Origin: Petrimonas mucosa
GTDB lineage: Bacteria > Bacteroidota > Bacteroidia > Bacteroidales > Dysgonomonadaceae
Direction: 5' to 3'
DNA length: 64,000 bases
Assembly: GCF_900095795.1 (NCBI RefSeq)
Contig: NZ_LT608328.1
Location: 1,419,001 to 1,483,000, forward strand
This document shows, piece after piece, positions 36,969 through 47,063 of this stretch. A model generated the notes under the pieces. It saw only the letters and a list, made by a program, of their open reading frames with translations. It searched no databases and was not told where the DNA came from. A program made the position numbers and the translations under genes. Within the stretch, counting starts at the first letter, position 1. Each line of letters begins with the position of its first letter.

Positions 36969-39900
36969 ATGATAAACATGAATTGCAAACGAAGTATAAA
37001 TAATCGTTATTTATACTGTTTTTTAATCGGTGTGTCACTGATCTTATTAAAACCGGTGACGCTGCATGCGGAACCTTTGCAAAATAATACCATTACGGGT
37101 ACGGTGGTCTCGGCAACCGACGGGGAACCGTTGATCGGGGTAAGCATTTTTGTGAAGGGGACAAATAACGGTACGGTAACCGATATTGATGGGAACTATT
37201 CGATCAACGTAAATACAGGGCAAACACTTGTCTTTTCTTACATCGGATTTATTTCCCAGGAAGTGACCGTACGTGAAAATGTAATCAATGTAAGCCTGGC
37301 AGAAGATACTGAAGTCCTCGACGAATTAATTGTAATTGGTTATGGCGTACAGGCAAAGAAATTATCTACCGGGGCAACCATTCAGGTAAAAGGCGACGAA
37401 CTGAATAAAATGAATACTATTAGTCCCTTGCAGGCCCTGCAGGGAAAAACCCCCGGAGTAAATATCACCTCTACCTCCGGACAACCCGGTTCGAATATGA
37501 AGGTGGTAATCCGCGGTTTGGGTACAGTCGGAAACCACAGCCCCCTCTACCTGATTGACGGAATTGGTGGAGATATATCAACCCTGAATCCTGCCGACAT
37601 CGAGAGCATCGACGTTTTGAAAGATGCAGCATCTGCCGCTATTTATGGTGCACAGGCTGCCAATGGTGTAATCCTCATCACCACAAAAAGCGGGAGGGAA
37701 GGGAAAGCGCAAGTCAACTTCGATGCCTATTATGGAGTACAAAATGTAGCCCGTAAAGCAGATATGTTGAATGCGACCCAATATATGACTATCATGGACG
37801 AACAGGCATTGAACAGTGGCAATGCGGCTTACGACTGGAGCAGTTTCAAGTCCATTTATGACGCAAACGGCAATCTGTATGATATCGACTGGGTGGACAG
37901 GATGTTTAAAAAGAATGCAAAAACTGAAAGTTATTCATTGGGTATTACCGGAGGATCGGCCACTTCCACATACGCCATCTCATTGGGTTACTTGAATCAG
38001 GAAGGGATCGTTGGTGGTGCCGATGTCTCCAACTATGAACGCTATAATTTCCGGGTCAACTCCGAACATAAGCTGTTTAACGGCTTCGTGAAAGTCGGCG
38101 AACAGGTGAGTTTCATATACAGGATAAATAATGGTATCAACGTAGGCAACCAGTATAACAATACGTTAAGAGGCGCTTTTGGTGTATCACCGCTGACCCC
38201 GGTTTATAGTGACAATAATATGTATGATTCACCATACAACGACACAAGCAACAGCGACTGGTATAACGGAGACGGGAACCCCTATGGTCTTATGATGACC
38301 AATACTAACAACGAAGACAAGGCAGGCACATTCAACGGTAACCTGTATGCCGAAATTGAGCCGATAAAGCGGTTGAAATTGCGTACTGTATTTGGTGCCG
38401 TCTACAATGCAAGTGAATACCGCAGCTTTACCCCTCTCTATCATTTCAGTATTTATAGCTATAACGATACCCGTACCAGTGTTTCACAGAATATGAACCG
38501 TGGACTCGGCATGACCTGGACAAACACGGCGACTTACGATTGGACAATGAATAACCATGCTTTCAATGCATTGCTGGGTATGGAAGCCTATCGTTACGAA
38601 GGCACTTACCTGGGAGCGGGAAATGGCATATTGAAAGAAGGTTTCGACACATGGAAATATGCCTATATCGATAATGGAACGGCTTCTTCCAGTACGGATG
38701 GGTTAAGTGCGTCAGGCAACCCTCATGATGAATCGCGCAGTGTTTCTTATTTCGGTCGTTTGGGTTGGAACTGGAAAGAAACCTATATGGTGAATGCTAC
38801 GTTGCGTGCCGACGGTTCTTCCCGGTTTGCCAGAGGTAACCGTTTCGGATACTTCCCTTCTATCTCTGCCGGTTGGACACTTACCAATGAACCGTTTATG
38901 GAGAACGTTCCATCGTGGCTCAATTTCCTCAAGCTACGTGTCAGTTGGGGACAAGTGGGCAACCAAAACATAGCCAACTACCAGTATCTGGCTCCGATGA
39001 AAAACAGCAATACCCACTATCTGTTCGGGACAGGCGGATATAACGATGAGAATGCTGCGAAAGAACTGGCCACCAATTGGGGTGCATATCCCAATCGCTT
39101 AGCCAATGAAAATGTAACGTGGGAAACCTCCGAACAAGCCAATATCGGGTTGGATGCCTACTTGCTCAACACCCGGCTTGGAGTAAATCTCGATCTCTAT
39201 ACGAAAAATACCAAAGACTGGCTGGTTCAGGCACCTATCCTGGCAACAGTAGGCGCGGGAGCTCCTTATATCAACGGTGGTAGTGTAAAGAATAGCGGGA
39301 TTGAACTGGCATTGACCTGGAACGATCGTATAAACAAAGACTTCAGTTATAATATTGGCCTGAATGGTGCCTATAATAAAAACAAAGTAGGAGAGATCCC
39401 TACCGAAGACGGTATCATTCACGGACAAACCAACCAGTTATATGATAATACCCCCGAATTTTATCGTGCGGAAAATGGTAAACCTATTGGGTATTTCTGG
39501 GGATACAAAACAAATGGCCTGTTCCAGAACGAACAGGAAATCACAGATTGGATTGCTGCCGGCAACGGTGTCCTCCAGAATGACGTGAAACCCGGTGATG
39601 TGAAATATATCGACGTGAATCATGACGGTGTAATCGACGATCACGACAAGGTAAATCTGGGTAACGGGATGCCCGACTTTACATACGGTTTCAATCTTGG
39701 TTTCGGATATAAAGGTTTTGACTTTTCTCTTCAGGCTAGCGGTGCAGCCGGTCAGCAGATCGTACAGTCCTACCGGAATTTCACCAACAAGTATGCCAAC
39801 TATACCACTGCCATACTTCAACGCTGGACCGGTGAAGGTACAAGCAACAGAATCCCCCGTGTGACCGAACAGAACATCAACTGGCAGTTCTCCGACCTCT

Positions 39901-40151
39901 TTGTTCATGATGCAGACTATTTACGTGTCAGTAATATCACCCTGGGATATGACTTCTCCCGATTTGTGAAGCACGAATTCATCAGTCAGGCACGTCTCTA
40001 TGCACAGGTGCAAAACGCCTTTACCTTTACAAAGTATGAAGGCATGGATCCGGAAATAGGCTATGGTACGGATGGTTGGGTGTCGGGCATTGATGTGGGA
40101 TACTATCCTCGTCCAAGAACGATTCTTTTCGGTGTAAGTCTTAAATTCTAA
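36969..40151 (+). CDS. SusC-family TonB-dependent oligosaccharide transporter
   Basis: A 1060-residue outer-membrane channel that imports oligosaccharides with energy from TonB. It has a signal peptide (about 1-35) and a carboxypeptidase-like domain (ITGTVVSATDGEPLIGVSIF, about 40-115). A TonB-box-like segment (LDELIVIGYG) leads into a plug (PGVNITSTSGQPGSNMKVVI, then ESIDVLKDAASAAIYGAQAA) and a 22-strand barrel that ends in RTILFGVSLKF. The start is ATG 36969; an ATG at 36978 is also possible. It is followed after seven bases by susD. The 111 bases upstream hold two short repeats (ctaatacgt) that may be regulatory. Confidence 0.96.
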   Translation: MINMNCKRSINNRYLYCFLIGVSLILLKPVTLHAEPLQNNTITGTVVSATDGEPLIGVSIFVKGTNNGTVTDIDGNYSINVNTGQTLVFSYIGFISQEVTVRENVINVSLAEDTEVLDELIVIGYGVQAKKLSTGATIQVKGDELNKMNTISPLQALQGKTPGVNITSTSGQPGSNMKVVIRGLGTVGNHSPLYLIDGIGGDISTLNPADIESIDVLKDAASAAIYGAQAANGVILITTKSGREGKAQVNFDAYYGVQNVARKADMLNATQYMTIMDEQALNSGNAAYDWSSFKSIYDANGNLYDIDWVDRMFKKNAKTESYSLGITGGSATSTYAISLGYLNQEGIVGGADVSNYERYNFRVNSEHKLFNGFVKVGEQVSFIYRINNGINVGNQYNNTLRGAFGVSPLTPVYSDNNMYDSPYNDTSNSDWYNGDGNPYGLMMTNTNNEDKAGTFNGNLYAEIEPIKRLKLRTVFGAVYNASEYRSFTPLYHFSIYSYNDTRTSVSQNMNRGLGMTWTNTATYDWTMNNHAFNALLGMEAYRYEGTYLGAGNGILKEGFDTWKYAYIDNGTASSSTDGLSASGNPHDESRSVSYFGRLGWNWKETYMVNATLRADGSSRFARGNRFGYFPSISAGWTLTNEPFMENVPSWLNFLKLRVSWGQVGNQNIANYQYLAPMKNSNTHYLFGTGGYNDENAAKELATNWGAYPNRLANENVTWETSEQANIGLDAYLLNTRLGVNLDLYTKNTKDWLVQAPILATVGAGAPYINGGSVKNSGIELALTWNDRINKDFSYNIGLNGAYNKNKVGEIPTEDGIIHGQTNQLYDNTPEFYRAENGKPIGYFWGYKTNGLFQNEQEITDWIAAGNGVLQNDVKPGDVKYIDVNHDGVIDDHDKVNLGNGMPDFTYGFNLGFGYKGFDFSLQASGAAGQQIVQSYRNFTNKYANYTTAILQRWTGEGTSNRIPRVTEQNINWQFSDLFVHDADYLRVSNITLGYDFSRFVKHEFISQARLYAQVQNAFTFTKYEGMDPEIGYGTDGWVSGIDVGYYPRPRTILFGVSLKF

Positions 40152-40158
40152 TTAACTA

Positions 40159-41844
40159 ATGGATAATAAAATGAACAAGATGAAATACAATATACTAGTA
40201 GCAGTCGTACTCTCCCTGATACTGGGAACAGCCTCCTGTAGCGATGGTTTCCTGGACGTGGAGTCTAAAACCGAGTCTACAACTGGCACCTCGTACAAGA
40301 ACGAAAGGGATGCTTGGCGCGCACTGATTGGTTGTTACGACGGGTGGCGCCAAACCTCTTCGAATGTGCAGATAGGCTTCTATCTGGGTGCTGAAACTAT
40401 GGGCTATGAATGCTTCGGTGGAACCGGCAATGCCGACGGGCGAGGTTATCAGGCCATTGACCGATTCGACATATCGCAGTCACCGGCCGACCTGAACATG
40501 TTTGAAAACGATTGGAGGAACTATTATGCCGCGGTTTATCGCTGTAATGAACTGATATCCCGCGAAGAACAAATTAGCTGGAACGAGACAATGAGTAAGC
40601 GTGGCACCTATATGGGCGAGTGCCGCACCATCCGGGCCCTGCTTTATTTTGACATGGTTCGCCTTTGGGGAAATATCCCCCTGTTTGATGAACCGGTGAA
40701 CGAGAACAGGCCGCAAGCCGATCCTGCCGACGTCTTCGCGCTGATCTTTGCAGATCTGAAATATGCCATGGAAAATATTCCCGCCGATGCCTATCCAAAG
40801 GCAAACGCGGCAACCAACGATGGGCATATCACCCGGTATGCTGCAGCCGCCCTTTTTGCCAGGGCTTACCTCTACTATACCGGCTATTACGGTAGCGAAC
40901 CGGAAGGCGCCACGAAAGCGGAAGCCCTGGCCGCATTGGAAGAGATCATCGCTTCGAATGAATACAGCTTGGTCAGCGAGTTCAAGAACCTGTGGCCTGC
41001 CGCATCGGCCGGTGTGGCTGAAATCGGTGATATGGAAACCCTACTCGGCACGTATGCCGGTGATGGTAACAGCGAAACCATTCTTGCCATGAAATTTACC
41101 AGTTCGCAAGACTACAATGGGAATAACGACGGCAACCGTTGGCAGGTAATGGTCGGTATGCGCAGTCTGAATGCCCCTCCTTACGGAAAAGGCTGGGGAG
41201 GATTGACTGTGAATCCCGCATTCGTAAGCGAATTCCAAACCGGTGATACTCGCCGTAGTGCTTCCATCATCGACATGGTCGGCGAAGGTATTACCGGGCT
41301 TGCTGATTATGAAGCCAGCTACAAAGACCAACGTGAATATACCGGCTATGCCGTGAAAAAATATGCACCGCTCTGCTTTGCCGACGGGACTTCCGCATCG
41401 AAAGCAGATGGATCGGGCGATTTCCAGATTTCCAACCACCAGGATTATGTAATTATTCGGTATGCCGATGTATTACTGATGGCGGCCGAGCTGGGAAGCC
41501 CGAACGCACAGGCTTACTTTGACGCTGTTCGTAAGCGTGCTTATACTTCCGACGGCGTGCTTTCTTCTAATTACGCGGCACTTCCTGTAACCAAAGAGAA
41601 TATTATACAGGAGCGCCGTCTGGAATTTGCGTTCGAAAGTATCAACTATTGGGATTTGCTCCGCCAGGGAATAGACTACGCAGCCAATAAACTTGCGGCT
41701 GAGATCCCCGTGTATAGTGGGGGTTCCCAGGATGTAGTCTCTATCAGGGCTGACCGGATCCGTGCGACAAAAGGACTTAGTCAGATCCCGTATAATCAAA
41801 TAACGCTGGCAAACGGTATGCTGGTTCAAAACCCGGGATGGTAA
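40159..41844 (+). CDS. SusD-family surface glycan-binding lipoprotein
   Basis: A 561-residue lipoprotein (lipobox LGTASC, about residue 28). It sits as a lid on the SusC channel and delivers bound glycan. Typical features are an early helix-rich TPR region (YKNERDAWRALIGCYDGWRQ), RGTYMGECRTIRALLYFDMVRLWG around residue 160, and the C-terminal RRLEFAFESINYWDLLRQG block. Sequence and spacing pair it with the SusC gene just upstream. Binding residues for xyloglucan cannot be assigned by eye. Confidence 0.95.
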   Translation: MDNKMNKMKYNILVAVVLSLILGTASCSDGFLDVESKTESTTGTSYKNERDAWRALIGCYDGWRQTSSNVQIGFYLGAETMGYECFGGTGNADGRGYQAIDRFDISQSPADLNMFENDWRNYYAAVYRCNELISREEQISWNETMSKRGTYMGECRTIRALLYFDMVRLWGNIPLFDEPVNENRPQADPADVFALIFADLKYAMENIPADAYPKANAATNDGHITRYAAAALFARAYLYYTGYYGSEPEGATKAEALAALEEIIASNEYSLVSEFKNLWPAASAGVAEIGDMETLLGTYAGDGNSETILAMKFTSSQDYNGNNDGNRWQVMVGMRSLNAPPYGKGWGGLTVNPAFVSEFQTGDTRRSASIIDMVGEGITGLADYEASYKDQREYTGYAVKKYAPLCFADGTSASKADGSGDFQISNHQDYVIIRYADVLLMAAELGSPNAQAYFDAVRKRAYTSDGVLSSNYAALPVTKENIIQERRLEFAFESINYWDLLRQGIDYAANKLAAEIPVYSGGSQDVVSIRADRIRATKGLSQIPYNQITLANGMLVQNPGW

Positions 41845-41883
41845 TAATGTGTCTTCCATACACCAACAAGAAAAAATAACCAT

Positions 41884-43604
41884 ATGAAACTGAAATCATC
41901 TATATATATATTGATAGCAAGCGTAATTATACTTTTTTTCGCTTGTACACCCGAACAATATGATTTGGGTCCCAAGGATGTAACACCGGACGACCTGGTG
42001 GAAGGTATTGCATTCAAGATAGAACATGATGCATCAAACCCCAATATCGTCTATCTTTCCAGTCTGATGGATAGCAGATATACCCCCCTGTGGAATCACC
42101 CTCAGGGACGCAGCCAAAAGCAGAAAATAACATTAAAAATAGCGTTCCCCGGCACATACGAAGTAAAATTCGGAGTAGAAACACGGGGAGGGATAGTATA
42201 TGGAAATCCTGTTACTTTTACGATTGATGACTTCTATGCTGAGTTTGTAAGCGATGAATTATGGACATTGCTTTCAGGCGGTGTAGGCAATGCTAAAACA
42301 TGGTATCTCGATCTCGATGTAGATGGAGTGAGCCGTTACTTCATTGGACCATTGTATTTTTATGGAACCGATGATAGCTGGGAAACAGTGACCAATGGCG
42401 TTACACTGCCTGAAGGGAGTGACTCATGGAACTGGAACCCCGACTGGCCGGGCAATAGCTGGTTGATGGATGCAGCCGACTTTGGCTCAATGACTTTCGA
42501 TTTGAGAGACGGTGCAAATGTGGTGGTAGAACATAAAACGATCCCGTCGAGAGGAATAGAAAGGGGTACCTATATGCTCGATGTGGATGACCATACTTTA
42601 AGGATGACAGATGCCTCGCCCTTGCACGATATCAACCGTGACGGGGTAGTAATAGATTGGGGAGACATCAAGATCATGTCGCTTACCGAAAATACATTGC
42701 AATTGGCTGTATTACGCGATCCCGAACTGTCGGGAGAGGGAGCCTGTTTGCTGGTTTATAATTTCATTAGTAAGGAATATTATGACAACTGGACTCCGGG
42801 TGAGCAGGAAGAACCCGAACCATCGCTTCCCGATAACTGGATGGATGATGTGTCACAGACCGTTCAGAAAACCATTGTATGGAAATTATCGGAAGCCAAT
42901 CCGCTGGATTGGTGTGGTTTGGACGGAGCAAGAATGAACGGATGGAATAAACCCGAAGATTATCCGGATTGGTTGGGAACCCCTGATCCTACCGTTTATG
43001 GAGATTTCAGCCTGGCACTCAACTCCGAGGATATGGAGGCAACTTTCAAGCTGCCTGACGGAAAGGAACTGACAATGGGCTATTCATTGAACGATAAAGG
43101 GATCTATACTTTTGATGAGACTGTTCCTGATTTTTCGATTATCAGTTGGGCATCTTTCCATCTCGATGCCAACCGTCAATTGCGTATCATGAGTATAGAA
43201 AAAGATGCCTCTGGAAGCGTTTCGGGGATATGGCTGGGAGCCCGCGATCCGGAAAAACCGGAATATATGGCCTATCATCTGATTCCCTCGGCAGGGGGTG
43301 GTACCACAACCGATCCATTGAAAGTATGGAAAAATGCGTTTGCAGGAAAAACGTTCAAACCCGATGTTCACTGGTTTGTTGACTGGGTGGGTGGAGCTCC
43401 CGGTTTTTCAGGGGGATCGACAAGTCCTTCCACTTTCGGTGATGACTATACGTCCAACGGCTGGGTATGGGATGCCAATGTGAGAGCAGTTGCTGAGAGT
43501 GCCACTCTTAATTCGACTTAGAGGGTGATAAGCTGAAAGTAACATTGAATCAATTAAAAGAGGGTAACTTTACACTCACTAATATTTCTGTAAAAATAGA
43601 ATGA
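41884..43604 (+). pseudogene. Surface glycan-binding lipoprotein candidate with C-terminal frameshift
   Basis: The uninterrupted frame is 41884-43521, 545 residues. It starts with a lipoprotein signal (IILFFACTPEQ) and contains about three beta-sandwich units; one is preceded by the acidic linker GEQEEPEPSLPDNWM. By position it is the surface glycan-binding protein (SGBP type) of the locus, but I do not recognise a named family. After its stop, the frame shifted by one base reads on for 28 codons (LEGDKLKVTLNQLKEGNFTL) to a TGA at 43602-43604. That TGA overlaps the ATG of GH5, the normal arrangement of neighbouring genes. This points to a one-base loss or sequencing error near 43510-43520. 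Only a short C-terminal strand pair would be lost, so the protein may still work. Confidence 0.7.
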
Positions 43605-45304
43605 TGGATCTCGTTAGGCAACATTTTATGGGAGTTTCTTTGCTCCTGGCGATTTTCTTTTACGCGACAGCCTGTTCCGGCAATGATGAGCCGGTAGTGC
43701 CGGAAATCATACCGGCCAAATCGGAGATGACTTTCTCCAAAACAGGAGGAACCGAGACACTGTCTGTAAAATCAAATGTAGCATTGGAGGTAAAAAGTAA
43801 CGACGAAAGCTGGTGCCGGGTGGCACCGGCTTCATCTGCTTCGGGTGCCGTTTATAAATACACTGTTACGGTAGATGCCAATCCGGATACCGATGACCGC
43901 TCCACTACGATAACAGTGAAAGGAGGCAATATTACCCAAACCATAAACGTGGTGCAAACCGCTGCTGATGGATTGAGTATCACGCCAACTACATTCAATG
44001 ATGTGGCCGGAGAGGGCACCCAAATTGAAATCACGTTGACGGCAAATGGCGCGGTTACCGTTGCCTGCAACGATAGCTGGATTACCGAAGTAACCACTCG
44101 TGCTGCTATGACGGAACAAACCTTGACCTTCAACGTGGCTGCCAACTATGGCGACCCTCGCACGGGAAGCATCACTTTCACTTTGGGAAGCCTTACGGAA
44201 ACCGTAACCGTAAACCAGCTTGCCAGCAGTATCCCGAACGTTGGAATGGAGAGCGACGCCCTGGTATTGGCGGCTAAAATGTATGCGGGCTGGAATATAG
44301 GAAATACACTCGAAGCCATTGGTGGCGAGACGGCCTGGGGTAATCCCAAAGTAACCGAAGACTATATAAAGAAAATAAAAGAACTCGGCTTTAACGCTAT
44401 ACGTATTCCGTGTTCATGGGACCAGTATATCGAAGATGCTGAAACGTATAAAATCAAGGATAGTTGGTTGGATCGTGTAAACGAGGTCGTGGGCTATTGT
44501 GTAGCTAACGATATGTATGCCATCGTCAACATCCATTGGGATGGAGGGTGGCTGGAAAATAACTGTACACCCGACAAGCAGGAGGAAAACAACCGGAAGC
44601 AGCATGCTTTATGGACTCAGATCGCAAACAGGCTGAACCACTACGATGAACATCTGCTCTTTGCCGGCACCAACGAACCGAACGTGGATAACGCCCAGAA
44701 GATGGTCGTATTGAAATCATACCTACAGACGTTCATCGATGCGGTACGAGCCACAGGCGGAAACAATGCCGTACGCAACCTGATTGTACAAGGCCCTAAT
44801 ACCGATATCGACATGACCAATAATCTGTTTGGCGATATGCCGACGGATGTTGTGCCCAACCGGTTGATGCTCGAAGTGCATTATTACAATCCGTGGACAT
44901 TCTGTGGTCTGACGCAGGATGAAAGCTGGGGTAGGATGGCTTACTTCTGGGGAACCCACTCTGTAACCGGATCGGATCGCAATGCCACTTCCGGTGACGA
45001 AGCAGAAATGAAATCATTGTTTGCCAAAATGAAGACGAAGTTCGTGGATAAAGGTATCCCTGTCATCCTGGGTGAGTATGGTGCTATCACGATGCGTACC
45101 GGATTGGGAGAACATCAGGAGGCACACAACAAGTCCCGCAATCTCTACGACGAAACCGTGACACGCGAAGCCAAGAATCACGGAATGGTTCCTTTCTATT
45201 GGGAGACAGGCGGAGTAGTAAATCGAAATACGGGTGAAATTAAAGACAATTATGCAATGGACGGCATTTTGAAAGGAGCCAAAGAGGGAAAATATCCTTT
45301 CTGA
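43601..45304 (+). CDS. GH5 endo-glucanase with two BACON domains, probable endo-xyloglucanase
   Basis: A 567-residue lipoprotein (lipobox YATAC, about residue 26). Two tandem BACON domains (about 40-125 and 128-207) probably hold the enzyme away from the membrane. The GH5 barrel has the acid/base E359 (GTNEPNVDN) and the nucleophile E492 (ILGEYGAI), with NIGNTLEAIG and NIHWDGGWLEN typical of GH5 subfamily 4. It would cut the beta-1,4-glucan backbone of xyloglucan at the cell surface and make the fragments for SusC/D import. The lipid anchor and BACON domains match the surface endo-xyloglucanase of characterised loci, which has one BACON domain. Start ATG 43601 or 43604. Confidence 0.92.
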   Translation: MMDLVRQHFMGVSLLLAIFFYATACSGNDEPVVPEIIPAKSEMTFSKTGGTETLSVKSNVALEVKSNDESWCRVAPASSASGAVYKYTVTVDANPDTDDRSTTITVKGGNITQTINVVQTAADGLSITPTTFNDVAGEGTQIEITLTANGAVTVACNDSWITEVTTRAAMTEQTLTFNVAANYGDPRTGSITFTLGSLTETVTVNQLASSIPNVGMESDALVLAAKMYAGWNIGNTLEAIGGETAWGNPKVTEDYIKKIKELGFNAIRIPCSWDQYIEDAETYKIKDSWLDRVNEVVGYCVANDMYAIVNIHWDGGWLENNCTPDKQEENNRKQHALWTQIANRLNHYDEHLLFAGTNEPNVDNAQKMVVLKSYLQTFIDAVRATGGNNAVRNLIVQGPNTDIDMTNNLFGDMPTDVVPNRLMLEVHYYNPWTFCGLTQDESWGRMAYFWGTHSVTGSDRNATSGDEAEMKSLFAKMKTKFVDKGIPVILGEYGAITMRTGLGEHQEAHNKSRNLYDETVTREAKNHGMVPFYWETGGVVNRNTGEIKDNYAMDGILKGAKEGKYPF

Positions 45305-45325
45305 AACTGAGTGGAAGATACTTTC

Positions 45326-46945
45326 ATGAAAAATAATAATTATATGAGGGCAATCAATTTAGTGAAAACTATTATTTGCATAGCGATGACCGTATGTGCT
45401 ATCAACAATATGCAGGCTCAAAACGGGTATAAAAACCCTGTAATAAGGGGATTTAATCCTGATCCAAGTATTTGTAGGGTGAATGACGACTTTTATCTCG
45501 TGACCTCTTCTTTCGAATATTTCCCGGGATTGCCTATTTATCACAGTAAAGATCTGGTCAACTGGCAGCAAATAGGACATTGCCTTACTAGGGACTCCCA
45601 ACTGCCATTGCATAAAGCACCTGCTTCAGCAGGCTTGTACGCGCCATCGCTACGTTATCATGAAGGGTTATTCTATGTGATCTGCACCAATGTGTCGGGG
45701 GGCGGAAATTTCTATTGTACCGCCACAGATCCTGCAGGTCCGTGGAGCGAACCTACCTGGGTAGATATAAACAGCATTGACCCAGATATCTTTTGGGACG
45801 ACGATGGCAGAACCTATTTTGTGACGCAGGGAGATGAAGGAATCCGGGTTGCCGAAATCGACATAAAGACCGGTAAAATAGTGGCTCCCGAGCGTCTTGT
45901 CTGGGGAGGTATCGGCGGACGTTTCCCAGAGGCACCCCACATTTACAAAAAAGATGGTTATTATTATCTGATGCTGGGAGAGGGTGGCACAGAATACATG
46001 CACAGCGTGACCATCGGGCGGAGCAAAAATCTGTACGGCCCCTATGAATCCTGTCCGCTTAATCCGATACTTACCCATGCCAATCGTAGGGGTCAGGCCA
46101 ACCGTATCCAGGGTGTAGGACATGGAGATATGGTACAGGCCGGAGATGGTTCCTGGTGGATGGTGTTTCTCGGTTTCCGGGTCACACACCAATTTGCTTA
46201 TTATCATGTACTCGGACGGGAGACTTTCCTGGCGCCGGTCGACTGGCCGGCCGGGGGATGGCCGCAGGTAAACGGGAACGGCACGGTATCCCTCCGGATG
46301 GATGTGCCTACATTGCCTCTTCAGCCGTTTGAGGCGGCACCCGTTCGAACCGAATTCAATGAAGAGACGCTGGGTTTTGAATGGCAATACTTGCGCAATC
46401 CTGTTAGAGAAAATTATTCCCTGACAGAAAAGAAAGGATATTTACGGATCACCGCTTCTCCCATTACGCTAAATGAGGCCGACGCAGTTTCTATGGTATG
46501 CAGAAGACAAACAGAACACGACTTTATGGCGGCCACTTTCTTGGAATTTAATCCGTTGAAGGATAACGAAGAGGCGGGGATGACGTTGTTGCAAAATAAC
46601 ACGCATCATTACGACCTGTTGTTTAAAAAATCAGGGGAGCAGCGTGTCGTCCAATTACGCGTTCGTGTGGGTTCGCTATCCTATACGGTCGCCGAAAAAG
46701 CGGTGGATGGAGATAAGGTGCTCCTCAAGATAGAGGGAACCGCGAATGAGTACGCGTTCTATTTTTCCGATACGGGAAAAGAGGAATACAGGCTGTTAGG
46801 CAAACAGGATACTCGTTACTTGAGTACGGAGGTTGCTGGCGGATTCACCGGGGTTATGATCGGGTTGTATGCTTCGTCTAACGGGCAACCAAGCAACGCG
46901 AAAGCCTACTTCAACTGGTTTGATTACCTGCCTAAAGAGAGCTAA
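45326..46945 (+). CDS. GH43 glycoside hydrolase, probable alpha-L-arabinofuranosidase
   Basis: A 539-residue secreted enzyme. The signal peptide covers about residues 1-31 (LVKTIICIAMTVCAINN, cleaved after MQA). The five-bladed propeller has the catalytic base in RGFNPDPSICR, the helper aspartate in SIDPDIFWDDDG and the acid in RFPEAPHIYKKDGYYYL. A C-terminal beta-sandwich follows (about 350-535). Subfamily 12-type enzymes with this layout remove arabinofuranose in xyloglucan loci; xylosidase activity is an alternative. ATG 45326 is preferred to a GTG at 45311. It follows GH5 after 21 bases and is the last gene of the locus. Confidence 0.9.
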   Translation: MKNNNYMRAINLVKTIICIAMTVCAINNMQAQNGYKNPVIRGFNPDPSICRVNDDFYLVTSSFEYFPGLPIYHSKDLVNWQQIGHCLTRDSQLPLHKAPASAGLYAPSLRYHEGLFYVICTNVSGGGNFYCTATDPAGPWSEPTWVDINSIDPDIFWDDDGRTYFVTQGDEGIRVAEIDIKTGKIVAPERLVWGGIGGRFPEAPHIYKKDGYYYLMLGEGGTEYMHSVTIGRSKNLYGPYESCPLNPILTHANRRGQANRIQGVGHGDMVQAGDGSWWMVFLGFRVTHQFAYYHVLGRETFLAPVDWPAGGWPQVNGNGTVSLRMDVPTLPLQPFEAAPVRTEFNEETLGFEWQYLRNPVRENYSLTEKKGYLRITASPITLNEADAVSMVCRRQTEHDFMAATFLEFNPLKDNEEAGMTLLQNNTHHYDLLFKKSGEQRVVQLRVRVGSLSYTVAEKAVDGDKVLLKIEGTANEYAFYFSDTGKEEYRLLGKQDTRYLSTEVAGGFTGVMIGLYASSNGQPSNAKAYFNWFDYLPKES

Positions 46946-46979
46946 TCCGGATTGTAAAGTCAATCCGGGTTGTAAAGTC
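46944..46979 (+). repeat. Tandem duplication of an 18-base unit at the end of GH43
   Basis: Units at 46944-46961 and 46962-46979 differ at one base (aatccggattgtaaagtc and aatccgggttgtaaagtc). The first unit covers part of the GH43 stop codon. Probably a slippage duplication; no terminator is visible. Confidence 0.7.
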
Positions 46980-47063
46980 GTTGATCGGATTTTTCAGGCA
47001 AGTTGGGTGGCCTATTTTGCTTGACGGTAGGGCTCGAAATACACCTGCCGTGGGATTAGGGTA

